Counted from the stretch's first letter, positions 1-8,938 are shown. The stretch is 50,797 nt of DNA from Treponema sp. (GCA_024402665.1 JAKSTI010000015.1:1-50797); one strand, 5' to 3'. Translations and numbers: made by a program. The notes: a model not told the origin generated them from the letters alone.

Positions 1-1
1 T

Positions 2-691
2 CCACGTCACCTTGCTGAATTCTGGATGATTGAACCAGAAATGGCATTCTTTGATTTGGATGATGATATGGATCTTCAGGAAGACTTTGTTAAATATCTT
101 CTGAACTGGGCTTTAACAAAATGTCGCGAAGATTTGGAATTCTTTGACAAACGCATTCAGCCAGGTCTTATTGAACAGCTTACAAAAGTTGCAAATGCTA
201 AATTTGTACGTATTTCTTACACAGATGCAATTGCTAAACTTGAAGAAGCTGCTAAAAACGGTGCTAAGTTTGAATTTAATCCTTACTGGGGTTGTGATAT
301 TGCTACTGAACACGAACGCTATCTTACAGAACAGATTTTCAAATGTCCTGTAATGGTTTACAACTATCCAAAAGAAATTAAGTCTTTCTACATGAAGCTT
401 AATGAAGATGGAAAAACTGTAAAAGCAGTTGATGTTCTTGTTCCAGGAATTGGTGAATTGAACGGCGGTTCTGAACGTGAAGAAGATTACGACAAGCTTA
501 TGAAGGCTATTAAAGACCGTGGCATGGACGAAAGTGTTTATGACTGGTATATGGATCTTCGCAAGTTTGGTACAGTTCCACACTCAGGATTCGGTATGGG
601 CTTTGAACGTTTAATCCGTTATGTAACAGGTATGGAAAACATTCGTGATGTAATTCCTTACCCACGTGCTCCAAAACTGGCAGATTTCTAA
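2..691 (+). CDS. asnS: Asparaginyl-tRNA synthetase, C-terminal part (5' end outside window)
   Basis: Class II synthetase that charges tRNA-Asn in the cytoplasm. Only about 229 C-terminal codons are present; the frame is open from base 2, so the start lies upstream of the window. The first visible residues ([14 protein letters not shown]) are the conserved AsnRS stretch of the catalytic domain. Class II motif 3 is complete near the end ([15 protein letters not shown]), followed by the typical ending DVIPYPR. The ending and the lack of an AspRS-type GAD insertion in the visible part favour AsnRS over AspRS. The next gene starts 24 bp downstream on the same strand and may be co-transcribed. The visible catalytic residues look intact. 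Confidence 0.93.
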   Translation, partial: PRHLAEFWMIEPEMAFFDLDDDMDLQEDFVKYLLNWALTKCREDLEFFDKRIQPGLIEQLTKVANAKFVRISYTDAIAKLEEAAKNGAKFEFNPYWGCDIATEHERYLTEQIFKCPVMVYNYPKEIKSFYMKLNEDGKTVKAVDVLVPGIGELNGGSEREEDYDKLMKAIKDRGMDESVYDWYMDLRKFGTVPHSGFGMGFERLIRYVTGMENIRDVIPYPRAPKLADF

Positions 692-715
692 TCTTAGATT
701 TTACATGGAAACTAC

Positions 716-2059
716 ATGGTGCAAAATTTTCAAAAGTGGTTTGCAGGAGTAAAGACTAGATTTTCTCGAAGATTAAGCAAAGTAGGGCAGCTTATTTATC
801 TTACTTGTGTTAATTTCTTTGATAACAATCTTTTTGAAAGTGCAAACTCTTGTGCTTTTGGATTCATTTATTCTTTTGTACCTGTAGTTTTAATTATTCT
901 TGTTTTTCTTGCTGCTGTAATCCGCAGATATCCTGTTATGCTTCAGTTTGTTTTGAGTATGGTCACTCAATTCGATGAAGTAATTGATTTAACTCCATTA
1001 ATCACACAGATTGTTTCAATTAAATCAGTTTCATGGCTGGAATTCCTTCTTGGAATATGGATTATCTGGATGGCAAGAAAAATGTTTGCTTCTGTAGTTT
1101 CTGCGGTTGCCAAAATCTTTAAAAACATTAAGCGCCGTGGAACAATCATCAATCAGTTTTTCTACTTTCTTGTTGAGTTTTTGCTTGTAATTTCAATTGC
1201 TATTGTTGTTATTGCAACTTTCAGTATAAACAGACTCCTTGAGTTACCGGCTTTTGCAGAGTTCCTTGTTGATATTCCATCTTCGGTGCTGGCAAAAATC
1301 AGTTCCAACGCGTCTCTTGTATTCTTTCTCATTATTTTTGTATTTACAGCAGTTATTTATAGAGTGGCGCCTGCCATTAAACCAAAAATCAGACATTGTA
1401 TTTTCTATGCGGCACTTTCAACTGCATTTTTCTACGCAGCAACCCGCTTAATCTACAGATTCTTTAATATTTCAAATTACAACTTGATTTATGGAGCCAT
1501 CAGTACACTTATTGTTCTTATGCTCCAGGTCTGGATTTTCTTTATTGTATTCCTTTTCTTTGGCCAGATGGTTTTTGCTTCAGAATACCTTGATACTCTT
1601 ACATTCGGTTTGCTTTATCTTTTGCCAGAAATTGAAGAATCTTCAAACTGGGTTTCTATTAAGCGCTATATGTTTAAACGCCCTGCAGTTTCTCAAACAA
1701 GATATGAGACAAAAAAGTATCAGATAGGGGAACGGATTTATTCTAAAGGTGACAAGCCTGATTGTGTTTATTATATCCTCAGGGGAACTGTTTGCCGTCA
1801 GTCTGATGATAACGGAATTACTCTTTTGCAGGAAGGTTCCTTCTTTGGAGAAATGCACTGTATCTTGAATCAGGACAGAACTAATACTGCTGTTGCCCAG
1901 TCTGATTGCGAAATTACCATTTTCTCTGCCAGCGAATTTCTTGAACTGCTTCAAAGCTATCCTCGTGCTGCCAGCAAAGCTATTTCTAAAGTTTCTACTT
2001 ATACTGCTGAACTTTACAAAGAAGATGAAGAAAAGGAAAATAAATTCCTTAAACTCTAG
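716..2059 (+). CDS. YihY/BrkB-family inner-membrane protein fused to a C-terminal cyclic-nucleotide-binding domain
   Basis: 447 residues. The N-terminal ~300 residues are hydrophobic with about six predicted membrane segments and resemble the YihY (formerly ribonuclease BN) family, whose role is uncertain. Residues ~335-430 form a cNMP-binding/Crp-like beta-roll: a stretch like IGERIYSKGDKPDCVYYILRG, then a phosphate-binding-cassette-like FFGEMHCILNQDRTNT with the conserved Gly-Glu and Arg. A charged tail ends the protein. YihY proteins usually lack this domain, so membrane activity or oligomerisation may respond to a nucleotide; that is inference. No clear Shine-Dalgarno precedes the ATG. 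GTG at 719 is an alternative start. The gene sits 24 bp after asnS and 35 bp before guaA. Confidence 0.8.
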   Translation: MVQNFQKWFAGVKTRFSRRLSKVGQLIYLTCVNFFDNNLFESANSCAFGFIYSFVPVVLIILVFLAAVIRRYPVMLQFVLSMVTQFDEVIDLTPLITQIVSIKSVSWLEFLLGIWIIWMARKMFASVVSAVAKIFKNIKRRGTIINQFFYFLVEFLLVISIAIVVIATFSINRLLELPAFAEFLVDIPSSVLAKISSNASLVFFLIIFVFTAVIYRVAPAIKPKIRHCIFYAALSTAFFYAATRLIYRFFNISNYNLIYGAISTLIVLMLQVWIFFIVFLFFGQMVFASEYLDTLTFGLLYLLPEIEESSNWVSIKRYMFKRPAVSQTRYETKKYQIGERIYSKGDKPDCVYYILRGTVCRQSDDNGITLLQEGSFFGEMHCILNQDRTNTAVAQSDCEITIFSASEFLELLQSYPRAASKAISKVSTYTAELYKEDEEKENKFLKL

Positions 2060-2082
2060 TTTCTTTTTTTACAACCTTTCAT

Positions 2083-2088
2083 TATAAT
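2083..2088 (+). promoter_or_regulatory. -10 box of guaA, predicting a leaderless transcript
   Basis: A perfect TATAAT ends exactly 6 bases before the guaA ATG (2095) and no Shine-Dalgarno is present. Transcription would therefore start on or beside the start codon. The -35 region is weak. Confidence 0.6.
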
Positions 2089-2094
2089 CAGAAT

Positions 2095-4008
2095 ATGAGT
2101 CGTTCTAAAATTGTTGTATTAGATTTTGGAAGCCAGTATGCACATTTGATTGCAAAGCGCTTCCGTATGTTAGGTTATTATTCAGAAATTGCCCTTCCTT
2201 CTACAGACTTGGATGTTTTTGAAAACTGTAAGGGTATTGTTTTTAGTGGTGGTCCTTCTTCTGTTTATGATGAAAAGGTACCTGAATTTAATTCAGAAAT
2301 TTTGAATCTTGATATTCCTATTTTAGGTCTTTGTTACGGCCACTACATTGTTCAGATGGGATATAATGGAAAGGTTGGTAAAGCTGATGTTGGTGAATTC
2401 GGTTTTGCCACATTGAATTTGAATCCTTCTGTAACATCTCCTCTTTTTAAAGGAATTGAACCTAGCCAGCAGGTTTGGATGAGTCATCAGGATGGAGTTC
2501 TTGAACTTGGTGAAGGATTTGAAGTTGTTGGTTCTACAAAAGATTGTCCTTTTGCCGCTACACAGAATCTTGCTAAAAAACGTTTCAGTTTGCAGTGCCA
2601 TTGTGAAGTAAAAGATACTCCTTGTGGAAATCAGATTTTCCAGAACTTTGCAGACTATTGTGGCATGGAAAAGAACTGGGATCAGGATACTGTTTTGCAG
2701 GTTATTCTTGAACAGATTAAAAAGGATGCTGCAGACAGAAACGTTCTTCTTTTCTTAAGTGGTGGTGTAGATTCTACTATTACATTTGCTCTTCTGAATA
2801 TAGCACTTGGTCAGGATAGAGTTCTTGGTCTTCATATTGATAACGGTTTTATGCGCAAAAATGAATCTGCTAATGTTGCAGATGCTTATCATAAATTTGG
2901 CTTTGACAACTTTATTGTTGAAGATGCCAGTGAATCTTTCTTAAAAGCAATTGCCGGTCTTACAGATCCTCAGAAAAAACGTATGGCTGTTGGTGAAAAT
3001 TTTATTACAGTTCGTAATGAAGTTGTTGCAAAACAGCATCTTGATGAATCTAACTGGCTTTTGGCACAAGGAACTTTGTATCCGGATATTATTGAATCTG
3101 GTGGAACTAAAAACTCTAACACAATTAAAACTCATCATAACCGCGTAGCAGGAATTCAGGAATTGATTGCAAAAGGTTTGATTATTGAACCTATCCGCGA
3201 TCTGTATAAAGATGAAGTTCGTGCTATTGGTAAAAAACTTGGCCTTTCTGATGAACTTGTTATGCGCCATCCTTTCCCAGGACCAGGTCTTTCTATTAAT
3301 GTTCTTTGTAATGATGGAAAAGAAAAAGAACAGGATTTACAGGAACTTCCATTGGCTCAGAAAGAACTTGATGGAATTGCTTTGAATATGTTCTGCGAAA
3401 ACTGCACTGCTAATTTGAAACGTTCTGTTTTGCCAGTTCGCAGTGTTGGTGTTCAGGGTGATTTTAGAACTTATCGTTTCCCAGCTGTCCTTGATTTTGG
3501 TCCTGCAAAAGAAAAGGAATTCCCATTGGGAGCAAAAGCAGCTGAACTTGGAATGCGTCACTTCCCAGGTAAACGTGAAAAGATTGAAGAATGTTCATCT
3601 ACAATTACAAATGCAGCAAAATATATGAACCGCACTTGTATTAAATTGTACCAGAAGCCTGGTGTAAAAGATGAAGATTTGAAACTTCAGGAAGGTTATT
3701 GTGACCGCCGCCGTTTGGATCAGCTTCGTGAAGTAGATAATATTGTTCTTACTGAATTGCATAAATCTGGCTGGTATAATCAGATTTTCCAGCATCTTAC
3801 AATTGATTTGCCATATGCAACTTCTGCAGACAGAGCAAGTTTTGTTCTCCGCCCTGTTGTTTCGGAAGATGTAATGACAGCTCGTTTTGCAATGCTTCCA
3901 AAAGATTTGCTTGGAACAATTGTAGCTCAGATTGCAGCACTTCCTTTTGTTGATGCGTTATACTTCGACGCTACGAACAAACCACCAGCAACCTTTGGAT
4001 GGGAATAA
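2095..4008 (+). CDS. guaA: GMP synthase (glutamine-hydrolysing), long form
   Basis: Converts XMP to GMP using glutamine and ATP, the last step of guanine nucleotide synthesis. Residues 1-190 are the class I glutamine amidotransferase domain with nucleophile Cys80 in GLCYGHY and the His/Glu pair in QCHCEV (usually QFHPEV). The ATP-pyrophosphatase P-loop LFLSGGVDST is near residue 220. The C-terminal dimerisation domain ends in the family-typical KPPATFGWE. At 637 residues it is about 110-120 longer than the usual ~520-residue bacterial enzyme. The extra segment (about 400-540, around VLPVRSVGVQGDFRTYRF) resembles the insertion of eukaryotic GMP synthases. A terminator follows at 4055. Confidence 0.95.
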   Translation: MSRSKIVVLDFGSQYAHLIAKRFRMLGYYSEIALPSTDLDVFENCKGIVFSGGPSSVYDEKVPEFNSEILNLDIPILGLCYGHYIVQMGYNGKVGKADVGEFGFATLNLNPSVTSPLFKGIEPSQQVWMSHQDGVLELGEGFEVVGSTKDCPFAATQNLAKKRFSLQCHCEVKDTPCGNQIFQNFADYCGMEKNWDQDTVLQVILEQIKKDAADRNVLLFLSGGVDSTITFALLNIALGQDRVLGLHIDNGFMRKNESANVADAYHKFGFDNFIVEDASESFLKAIAGLTDPQKKRMAVGENFITVRNEVVAKQHLDESNWLLAQGTLYPDIIESGGTKNSNTIKTHHNRVAGIQELIAKGLIIEPIRDLYKDEVRAIGKKLGLSDELVMRHPFPGPGLSINVLCNDGKEKEQDLQELPLAQKELDGIALNMFCENCTANLKRSVLPVRSVGVQGDFRTYRFPAVLDFGPAKEKEFPLGAKAAELGMRHFPGKREKIEECSSTITNAAKYMNRTCIKLYQKPGVKDEDLKLQEGYCDRRRLDQLREVDNIVLTELHKSGWYNQIFQHLTIDLPYATSADRASFVLRPVVSEDVMTARFAMLPKDLLGTIVAQIAALPFVDALYFDATNKPPATFGWE

Positions 4009-4054
4009 GGATGTTGGATGGGAATAAGTTTCCTGAAATAATAAAAAAACTAAC

Positions 4055-4095
4055 AAACGGGAATAAGAAATTTAACTTTTTTATTCCCGTTTTTA
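4055..4095 (+). terminator. Rho-independent terminator after guaA
   Basis: A perfect 12-bp stem (aaacgggaataa at 4055-4066 with ttattcccgttt at 4081-4092) is followed by a U-rich run. It separates guaA from the sugar transporter operon. Confidence 0.85.
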
Positions 4096-4157
4096 TTTAA
4101 CGCGGGAAATACATAAAAATCTGAAACGAAAAACCTAAATAATTGCATTCAAAATTG

Positions 4158-4210
4158 CTTTTCCTCCTATTAGTATGTATTTAGTAAAATGACATCTATG
4201 AGGAGGAAAA
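4158..4210 (+). promoter_or_regulatory. Upstream region of the ytfQ-like gene: -10 candidates and an inverted repeat covering the Shine-Dalgarno
   Basis: The strong Shine-Dalgarno aggagg (4201-4206) precedes the ATG at 4216. The arm cttttcctcct (4158-4168) is complementary to aggaggaaaaag (4201-4212), giving about 11 pairs around a 32-base spacer. Candidate -10 boxes are tattta (4178-4183, with ttgctt at 4155 as a -35) and taaaat (4185-4190). If either is used, the left arm would not be in the mRNA and the palindrome would act at DNA level. A longer transcript would sequester the ribosome site. Confidence 0.45.
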
Positions 4211-4215
4211 AGTAG

Positions 4216-5181
4216 ATGAAAAAAATCGTAACTGTAGTTGCTGCTGTATTGGCTGCTGCTTGTTTATTTGTTGGATGTAATGGAAAAGGTTCTGCTGCAA
4301 AAGGTGACGGAGCTATCAGAATTGGTATTATCAACAACCCACCTAGCGAATCAGGATACCGTGCTGCTAACGTAAAAGATATGGAAACTGTATTCTCTAA
4401 GGCTAATGGCTATGAAGTAAAAACATATTACAGCCTTAAGAATGATGAACAGCTCAATGCTGCTTCTCAGTTCATTACTGACGGTGTAGATTACATTCTT
4501 CTTTCTGCAGCTGCAACAGACGGATGGGATTCTGTACTTAAAAATGCTAAAAAAGCTGGAATTAAAGTATTCCTTTTTGACCGTATGATTAACGTTTCTG
4601 AAGATCTTTATGAAGCTGCTGTAGTTTCTGACATGGCTAACCAGGGTGACACAGCTGTTGCTTGGTTGAAAGCTCAGAATCTTGCTTCTTACAATGTAAT
4701 CCATATCCAGGGTGCTATGGGTTCAGATGCTCAGCTCGGAAGAACTGGTGCTCTTGATAAAGAATTTGCTGCAGGAACAATGAAAAAAGTTGTTCAGCAG
4801 ACAGCTACTTGGGACGAAGCTGAAGCAAAGAAAATTGTTGAATCAGTTATCAACTCAGGTGAAAAATTCAATGTAGTTTATGCAGAAAACGACGGTATGG
4901 CTAAAGGTGCTGTAGCTGCTCTTGATGAAGCTGGTATTACACACGGTGTAAACGGTGATGTTGTAGTTATGGGATTTGACTGTAACAAATGGGCTCTCCG
5001 TGAACTTTTGGCTGGAAACTGGAACTATGACGGACAGTGTTCTCCATTCCAGGCTGCTGTAATTGAAAACATGATCAAAACTGGAAAAGTTCCTTCAAAG
5101 AAAGTAATTTCTGAAGAAAAAGGTTTTGATGCTAAAAAACTTACACAGGCTGATATCGATACTTACGGTCTTGGTGACTAA
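4216..5181 (+). CDS. Sugar-binding lipoprotein of the ABC transporter (YtfQ-like, LacI-type periplasmic-binding fold)
   Basis: 321 residues. The N-terminus (MKKIVTVVAAVLAAACLFVGC) is a lipoprotein signal with a spirochaete-style lipobox and modified Cys21. The rest is a type I periplasmic-binding protein: IRIGIINNPPSESGYR, DYILLSAAATDGW, KVFLFDRM and VVYAENDGMAKGAVAALDEAG match the galactofuranose/ribose-binding group most closely. It would deliver a sugar to the ABC transporter encoded just downstream, which resembles YtfR/YtfT/YjfF. The region has an excellent Shine-Dalgarno and a hairpin with U-tract follows the gene, consistent with higher expression of the binding protein than of the membrane parts. 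Galactose, galactofuranose or another aldose are possible ligands; the sequence does not decide. Confidence 0.85.
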   Translation: MKKIVTVVAAVLAAACLFVGCNGKGSAAKGDGAIRIGIINNPPSESGYRAANVKDMETVFSKANGYEVKTYYSLKNDEQLNAASQFITDGVDYILLSAAATDGWDSVLKNAKKAGIKVFLFDRMINVSEDLYEAAVVSDMANQGDTAVAWLKAQNLASYNVIHIQGAMGSDAQLGRTGALDKEFAAGTMKKVVQQTATWDEAEAKKIVESVINSGEKFNVVYAENDGMAKGAVAALDEAGITHGVNGDVVVMGFDCNKWALRELLAGNWNYDGQCSPFQAAVIENMIKTGKVPSKKVISEEKGFDAKKLTQADIDTYGLGD

Positions 5182-5208
5182 TTTATAAAACGCTGACAGC
5201 GTATGGAT

Positions 5209-5265
5209 GCGGTGTAAAATATGGCAACCATATCTGGAAACCATGTTTTGCATCGCTTTTTTTTT
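5209..5265 (+). terminator. Intercistronic terminator or attenuator between binding protein and ATPase genes
   Basis: Arms gcggtgtaaaatatgg (5209-5224) and ccatgttttgcatcgc (5241-5256) pair fully if G-U pairs are allowed and are followed by nine U residues. A smaller hairpin (cgctgacagcg, 5191-5201) lies just before. Partial termination here would lower transport-complex expression relative to the binding protein. Confidence 0.75.
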
Positions 5266-5290
5266 ACAGAATTTAACAGGCTAAAAAAAG

Positions 5291-6799
5291 ATGGAAAATA
5301 ATGTTATTTTAACAATGCGTGGAATTTACAAGGAGTTCCCCGGTGTTAAAGCTCTTCAGAATGTAGATTTTACTCTCAGAAAGGGTGAGATTCATGCTTT
5401 GATGGGTGAAAATGGTGCCGGAAAATCTACTCTTGTAAAATGTTTGACTGGTGTATACATCAAAGATTCAGGAGAAATTAGAATTGAAGGTCATGATGAA
5501 CCTGTTTCTATCCGCTCTCCACAGGATGCCCAGAATCTTGGAATCAGTACTGTTTATCAGGAAATTACTCTTTGTCCAAATTTGACAGTTGCTGAAAATA
5601 TGTTTATTGGCCGTGGAAAATACCATTTTATTAACTGGAAAGACCAGGAAAAAAAGGCCGATGAAATCTTACAGAAATTAAATATCCCTGCAAAAGCAGC
5701 CCAGCAGTTGGGAACTTGTTCTCTTGCAGTTCAGCAGATGGTTGCAATTGCCCGTGCTGTAGATATGGATTGTAAGGTTCTTATTCTTGATGAACCAACA
5801 TCTTCTTTGGATGAACGAGAAGTTGCGCTTTTGTTTACTTTGATGCGCGATCTTAAATCTCGTGGTGTTGGAATTATTTTTATTACACACTTTCTTGATC
5901 AGGTATATGAAGTTTGTGACAAGATTACTGTTCTTCGTAACGGTGAACTTGTTGGCGAATATGAAATAAAAGACATGCCTCAGGTAGAACTTGTTTCTGC
6001 TATGCTTGGTAAAGCCCTTGATGACATTTCTAAATTAAAGGAACAGAAAGGTCGCTTTGATGAAAACGCTGAAACAGTTTATGAAGCAACAGATCTTAGC
6101 AGTGCGGAAGGGGTAAAACCTTTTGACTTCACAGTTAGAAAAGGCGAAGTTAACGGATTTACAGGACTTCTTGGTTCTGGCCGTAGTGAAAGCGTTCGTG
6201 CAATTTTTGCTGCAGACCGTGTAACTGGCGGTACTGTAAAGATGAACGGTAAAGATGTAAAAATCAATAAACCAAAAGACGCTATGAAAAACGGAATTGG
6301 TTATTTACCAGAAGACAGAAAAGGAGACGGAATTATTCAGGACCTTTCTGTTCGTGATAACTTAATTCTTGCTCAGCAGGTTTTAAAAGGTTTCTTCCAT
6401 CCATTTAAGAAGGCAGAAGCAGAACGTATTGCAGATGAATACATTAAATTGCTTCAGGTAAAAACTGCTTCTCAGGAAACTCCAATTAAATCTTTGTCTG
6501 GTGGAAATCAGCAGAAAGTTATTCTTGCCCGCTGGCTTTTGACACATCCACAGTATTTAATTCTTGATGAACCTACCCGCGGTATTGATGTTGGTACTAA
6601 AACAGAAATCCAGAAACAGGTTCTTAAACTTCAGCAGGAAGGTGTTGGCGTAACATTTATTTCTTCTGAAATTCAGGAAATGTTGAATGTATGTTCAAGA
6701 CTTGTTGTTATGAAAGACAGAAACATTGTTGGCGAATTGCGTGATGATGAATTGAGTCAGGATAACATTATGAAAACAATTGCGGGAGGAAATTCTTAA
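5291..6799 (+). CDS. ytfR: Sugar ABC transporter ATPase with two fused nucleotide-binding domains (YtfR-like)
   Basis: 502 residues, the standard length for carbohydrate-uptake (CUT2) ATPases. The first NBD has Walker A GENGAGKST, a degenerate signature (SLAVQQMVAIARA) and Walker B VLILDEPTSSLD. The second has the degenerate Walker A GLLGSGRSE typical of this family, signature SLSGGNQQKVILARW and Walker B LILDEPTRGIDVG. The stretch IFITHFLDQVYEVCDKITVL is closest to E. coli YtfR among CUT2 ATPases as I recall them. It powers import through the two permeases that follow. The next gene begins 2 bp after the stop and uses a Shine-Dalgarno inside this coding region. Confidence 0.9.
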   Translation: MENNVILTMRGIYKEFPGVKALQNVDFTLRKGEIHALMGENGAGKSTLVKCLTGVYIKDSGEIRIEGHDEPVSIRSPQDAQNLGISTVYQEITLCPNLTVAENMFIGRGKYHFINWKDQEKKADEILQKLNIPAKAAQQLGTCSLAVQQMVAIARAVDMDCKVLILDEPTSSLDEREVALLFTLMRDLKSRGVGIIFITHFLDQVYEVCDKITVLRNGELVGEYEIKDMPQVELVSAMLGKALDDISKLKEQKGRFDENAETVYEATDLSSAEGVKPFDFTVRKGEVNGFTGLLGSGRSESVRAIFAADRVTGGTVKMNGKDVKINKPKDAMKNGIGYLPEDRKGDGIIQDLSVRDNLILAQQVLKGFFHPFKKAEAERIADEYIKLLQVKTASQETPIKSLSGGNQQKVILARWLLTHPQYLILDEPTRGIDVGTKTEIQKQVLKLQQEGVGVTFISSEIQEMLNVCSRLVVMKDRNIVGELRDDELSQDNIMKTIAGGNS

Positions 6800-6800
6800 A

Positions 6801-7877
6801 ATGAATAATAAATCAACTTTTGTAGAAAAGCTTAAGAAAATTACTGCATCACAATTGATTATTCCAATTGTTGCTCTGATTATTCTTGTTGTTTTCAATT
6901 TGATTAGAGATGCAAGTTTCTTCTCTATTGAAATTAAAACAAACAATCTTGGAAATACAGTTTTAACTGGTAACTTAATCAGTATCTTAAATGGTGCATC
7001 GGAACTTGTAATTCTTGCCATTGGTATGACATTAGTTACTTCTGCAACAAAAGGACAGGATATTTCTATTGGTGCCTGTGCCGCTATTGCCGGTAGTGTG
7101 TTTGTAAAAATCCTTCGTGCTAATACAATCACTGTACCTGTAATTTTGCTTGGTCTTATTATTGCAGGAATTGTTACTATTGTTTTCTGTTTGTTTAATG
7201 GTTTGCTGATTGCAAAATTCAATATTCAGCCAATGATTGCTTCGTTAATCCTTTACACAGCTGGTCGTCCAATTGCTTACTGGATCAACGGTGGTGCTAC
7301 TCCAAACGTAGAAAGTAATCTTCTTGGAACTCTTGGTGGATTCATTCCTGGTATTCCAATTCCAACACCAATCATTATTGTTATCCTTTTTGTCTGCATC
7401 GTTATGTGTCTGTTAAAGTTCACAACTCTTGGACTTTATATTCAGGCTGTAGGTGTAAATGAAAGAGCGGCAAAGCAGAATGGTATTAATCCTATGTTTA
7501 TGAAACTTCTTGTTTTTGTAATTTTAGGTGGATGTGTTGCTTTGGCAGGATCAATGAACGTTTGTCGTATTGGTCTTATTAATCACGAAAAAATCCTTCT
7601 TGATATTGAAATGGATGCTATTCTTGCAGTTGCTATTGGTGGTAACTCACTTAGCGGCGGTAAATTCAAACTTGCAGGTTCAATTCTTGGTGCTTACATT
7701 ATTCAGGCCCTTACAACAACTTTGTATGCAATGAAAGTTTCTTCAACAGATATTAAGGCATATAAAGCAATTGTAATTATCATCATCGTAGTTGTTGGAT
7801 CTCCTGTTGTAAAAGACTGGTTCAAACAGATGTTTAAGAAAATCTCTGCAAAAACTGCAAAAGTGGAGGCTAAATAA
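6801..7877 (+). CDS. ytfT: Sugar ABC transporter permease 1 (YtfT-like)
   Basis: 358 residues, about 8-10 membrane segments, BPD_transp_2 family. Recognisable parts are ELVILAIGMTLVTSATKGQDISIG, FNIQPMIASLILYTAGRPIA, and LDIEMDAILAVAIGGNSLSGG with the conserved cytoplasmic-loop glycines. I place the start at 6801 (MNNKSTF), preceded by gggagga at 6784-6790; an upstream in-frame start at 6780 would overlap the ATPase gene. It forms the membrane channel as a heterodimer with the next protein, as in YtfT/YjfF. Confidence 0.88.
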   Translation: MNNKSTFVEKLKKITASQLIIPIVALIILVVFNLIRDASFFSIEIKTNNLGNTVLTGNLISILNGASELVILAIGMTLVTSATKGQDISIGACAAIAGSVFVKILRANTITVPVILLGLIIAGIVTIVFCLFNGLLIAKFNIQPMIASLILYTAGRPIAYWINGGATPNVESNLLGTLGGFIPGIPIPTPIIIVILFVCIVMCLLKFTTLGLYIQAVGVNERAAKQNGINPMFMKLLVFVILGGCVALAGSMNVCRIGLINHEKILLDIEMDAILAVAIGGNSLSGGKFKLAGSILGAYIIQALTTTLYAMKVSSTDIKAYKAIVIIIIVVVGSPVVKDWFKQMFKKISAKTAKVEAK

Positions 7878-7879
7878 CT

Positions 7880-8938
7880 ATGGACTTCAAGAATGTAATT
7901 AATAAAATTAAACCTAAAAAGCCTGTTTCAAATACAGCTTTACTTTTGACAATCACAATTTGTACTTTCGTAGCAATGTATCTTATTGGTATGATTGTTT
8001 GGGGTGGTGGGTTCTTAAATCCTCAGCAGTTCTTTAATATTTTTAATAACAATGCTTATCTTATTATCATTGCCTGCGGACTTACAATCGTAATGATTTC
8101 TGGTGGAATTGATATTTCTGTTGGTGGTTGTGTTGCTCTTATTACAATGACCTGTGTTGTTTACCTTGAAAATAAAGGCGGAAATGTATTTACATCCCTT
8201 TTGATTGCTCTTGGTATTGGACTTGGTTTTGGTATAGTTCAGGGCTTCTTTGTTTCTTATCTTAAGATTCAGCCATTTATTGTTACACTTGCAGGTATGT
8301 TCTTTGCAAAAGGTATGACAACAATCGTAAGTGTAAACCCAGTAACAGTTAAAGCAAATGAATTGTTCCTTAAATTAAAGGAATTCGAAGTAAAGATTCC
8401 TGGAGTTGGTTCTTATACAAGAAACGGAACTTTCATTAATTCTTATCTGGAAATTGGTGCCATTGTGGCAATCCTTACTGTAATTATTTTGTGGGCTGTT
8501 TTGAAATGGACAAGAACTGGTAGAAACTTCTATGCAATTGGTGGAAACGCCGAAAGTGCTTTGATGCTTGGTATTAATGTTCAGAAAACAAGATTCACAG
8601 CCTATGTTCTTTGTGGATTGCTTGCTGGTATTGCGGGATTTGTTTACATGCTTCACACAGGTGCTGGAAATGCTTCAAACGCAGACGGTGCTGAAATGGA
8701 AGCAATTGCTTCTTCAATTATTGGAGGAACTTTGCTTTCTGGTGGTGTTGGTAACATTATTGGTACTTTGTTCGGTGTAATGTCTCTTAAGACAATCAAT
8801 ACAATTGTAATTGCATCAGGATTAACAGATCCTTGGTGGCAGAAAATTACAACAGGTTTAATGCTTTGTTTCTTTATCTTATTGCAGAGTGTGATTCTTT
8901 CTGCTCGTAAAAAGAAGTTAGGAACAGCCGCTGCGTAA
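7880..8938 (+). CDS. yjfF: Sugar ABC transporter permease 2 (YjfF-like)
   Basis: 352 residues, BPD_transp_2 family. The segments IVMISGGIDISVGG, KIQPFIVTLAGMFFAKG, YAIGGNAESALMLGINV and IASSIIGGTLLSGGVGNIIGTLFGV follow YjfF closely. It starts 2 bp after the first permease gene, preceded by gtggagg. Two non-identical permeases in tandem are characteristic of the YtfQRT-YjfF type rather than the single-permease MglBAC type. An intrinsic terminator follows at 8997. Confidence 0.9.
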   Translation: MDFKNVINKIKPKKPVSNTALLLTITICTFVAMYLIGMIVWGGGFLNPQQFFNIFNNNAYLIIIACGLTIVMISGGIDISVGGCVALITMTCVVYLENKGGNVFTSLLIALGIGLGFGIVQGFFVSYLKIQPFIVTLAGMFFAKGMTTIVSVNPVTVKANELFLKLKEFEVKIPGVGSYTRNGTFINSYLEIGAIVAILTVIILWAVLKWTRTGRNFYAIGGNAESALMLGINVQKTRFTAYVLCGLLAGIAGFVYMLHTGAGNASNADGAEMEAIASSIIGGTLLSGGVGNIIGTLFGVMSLKTINTIVIASGLTDPWWQKITTGLMLCFFILLQSVILSARKKKLGTAAA

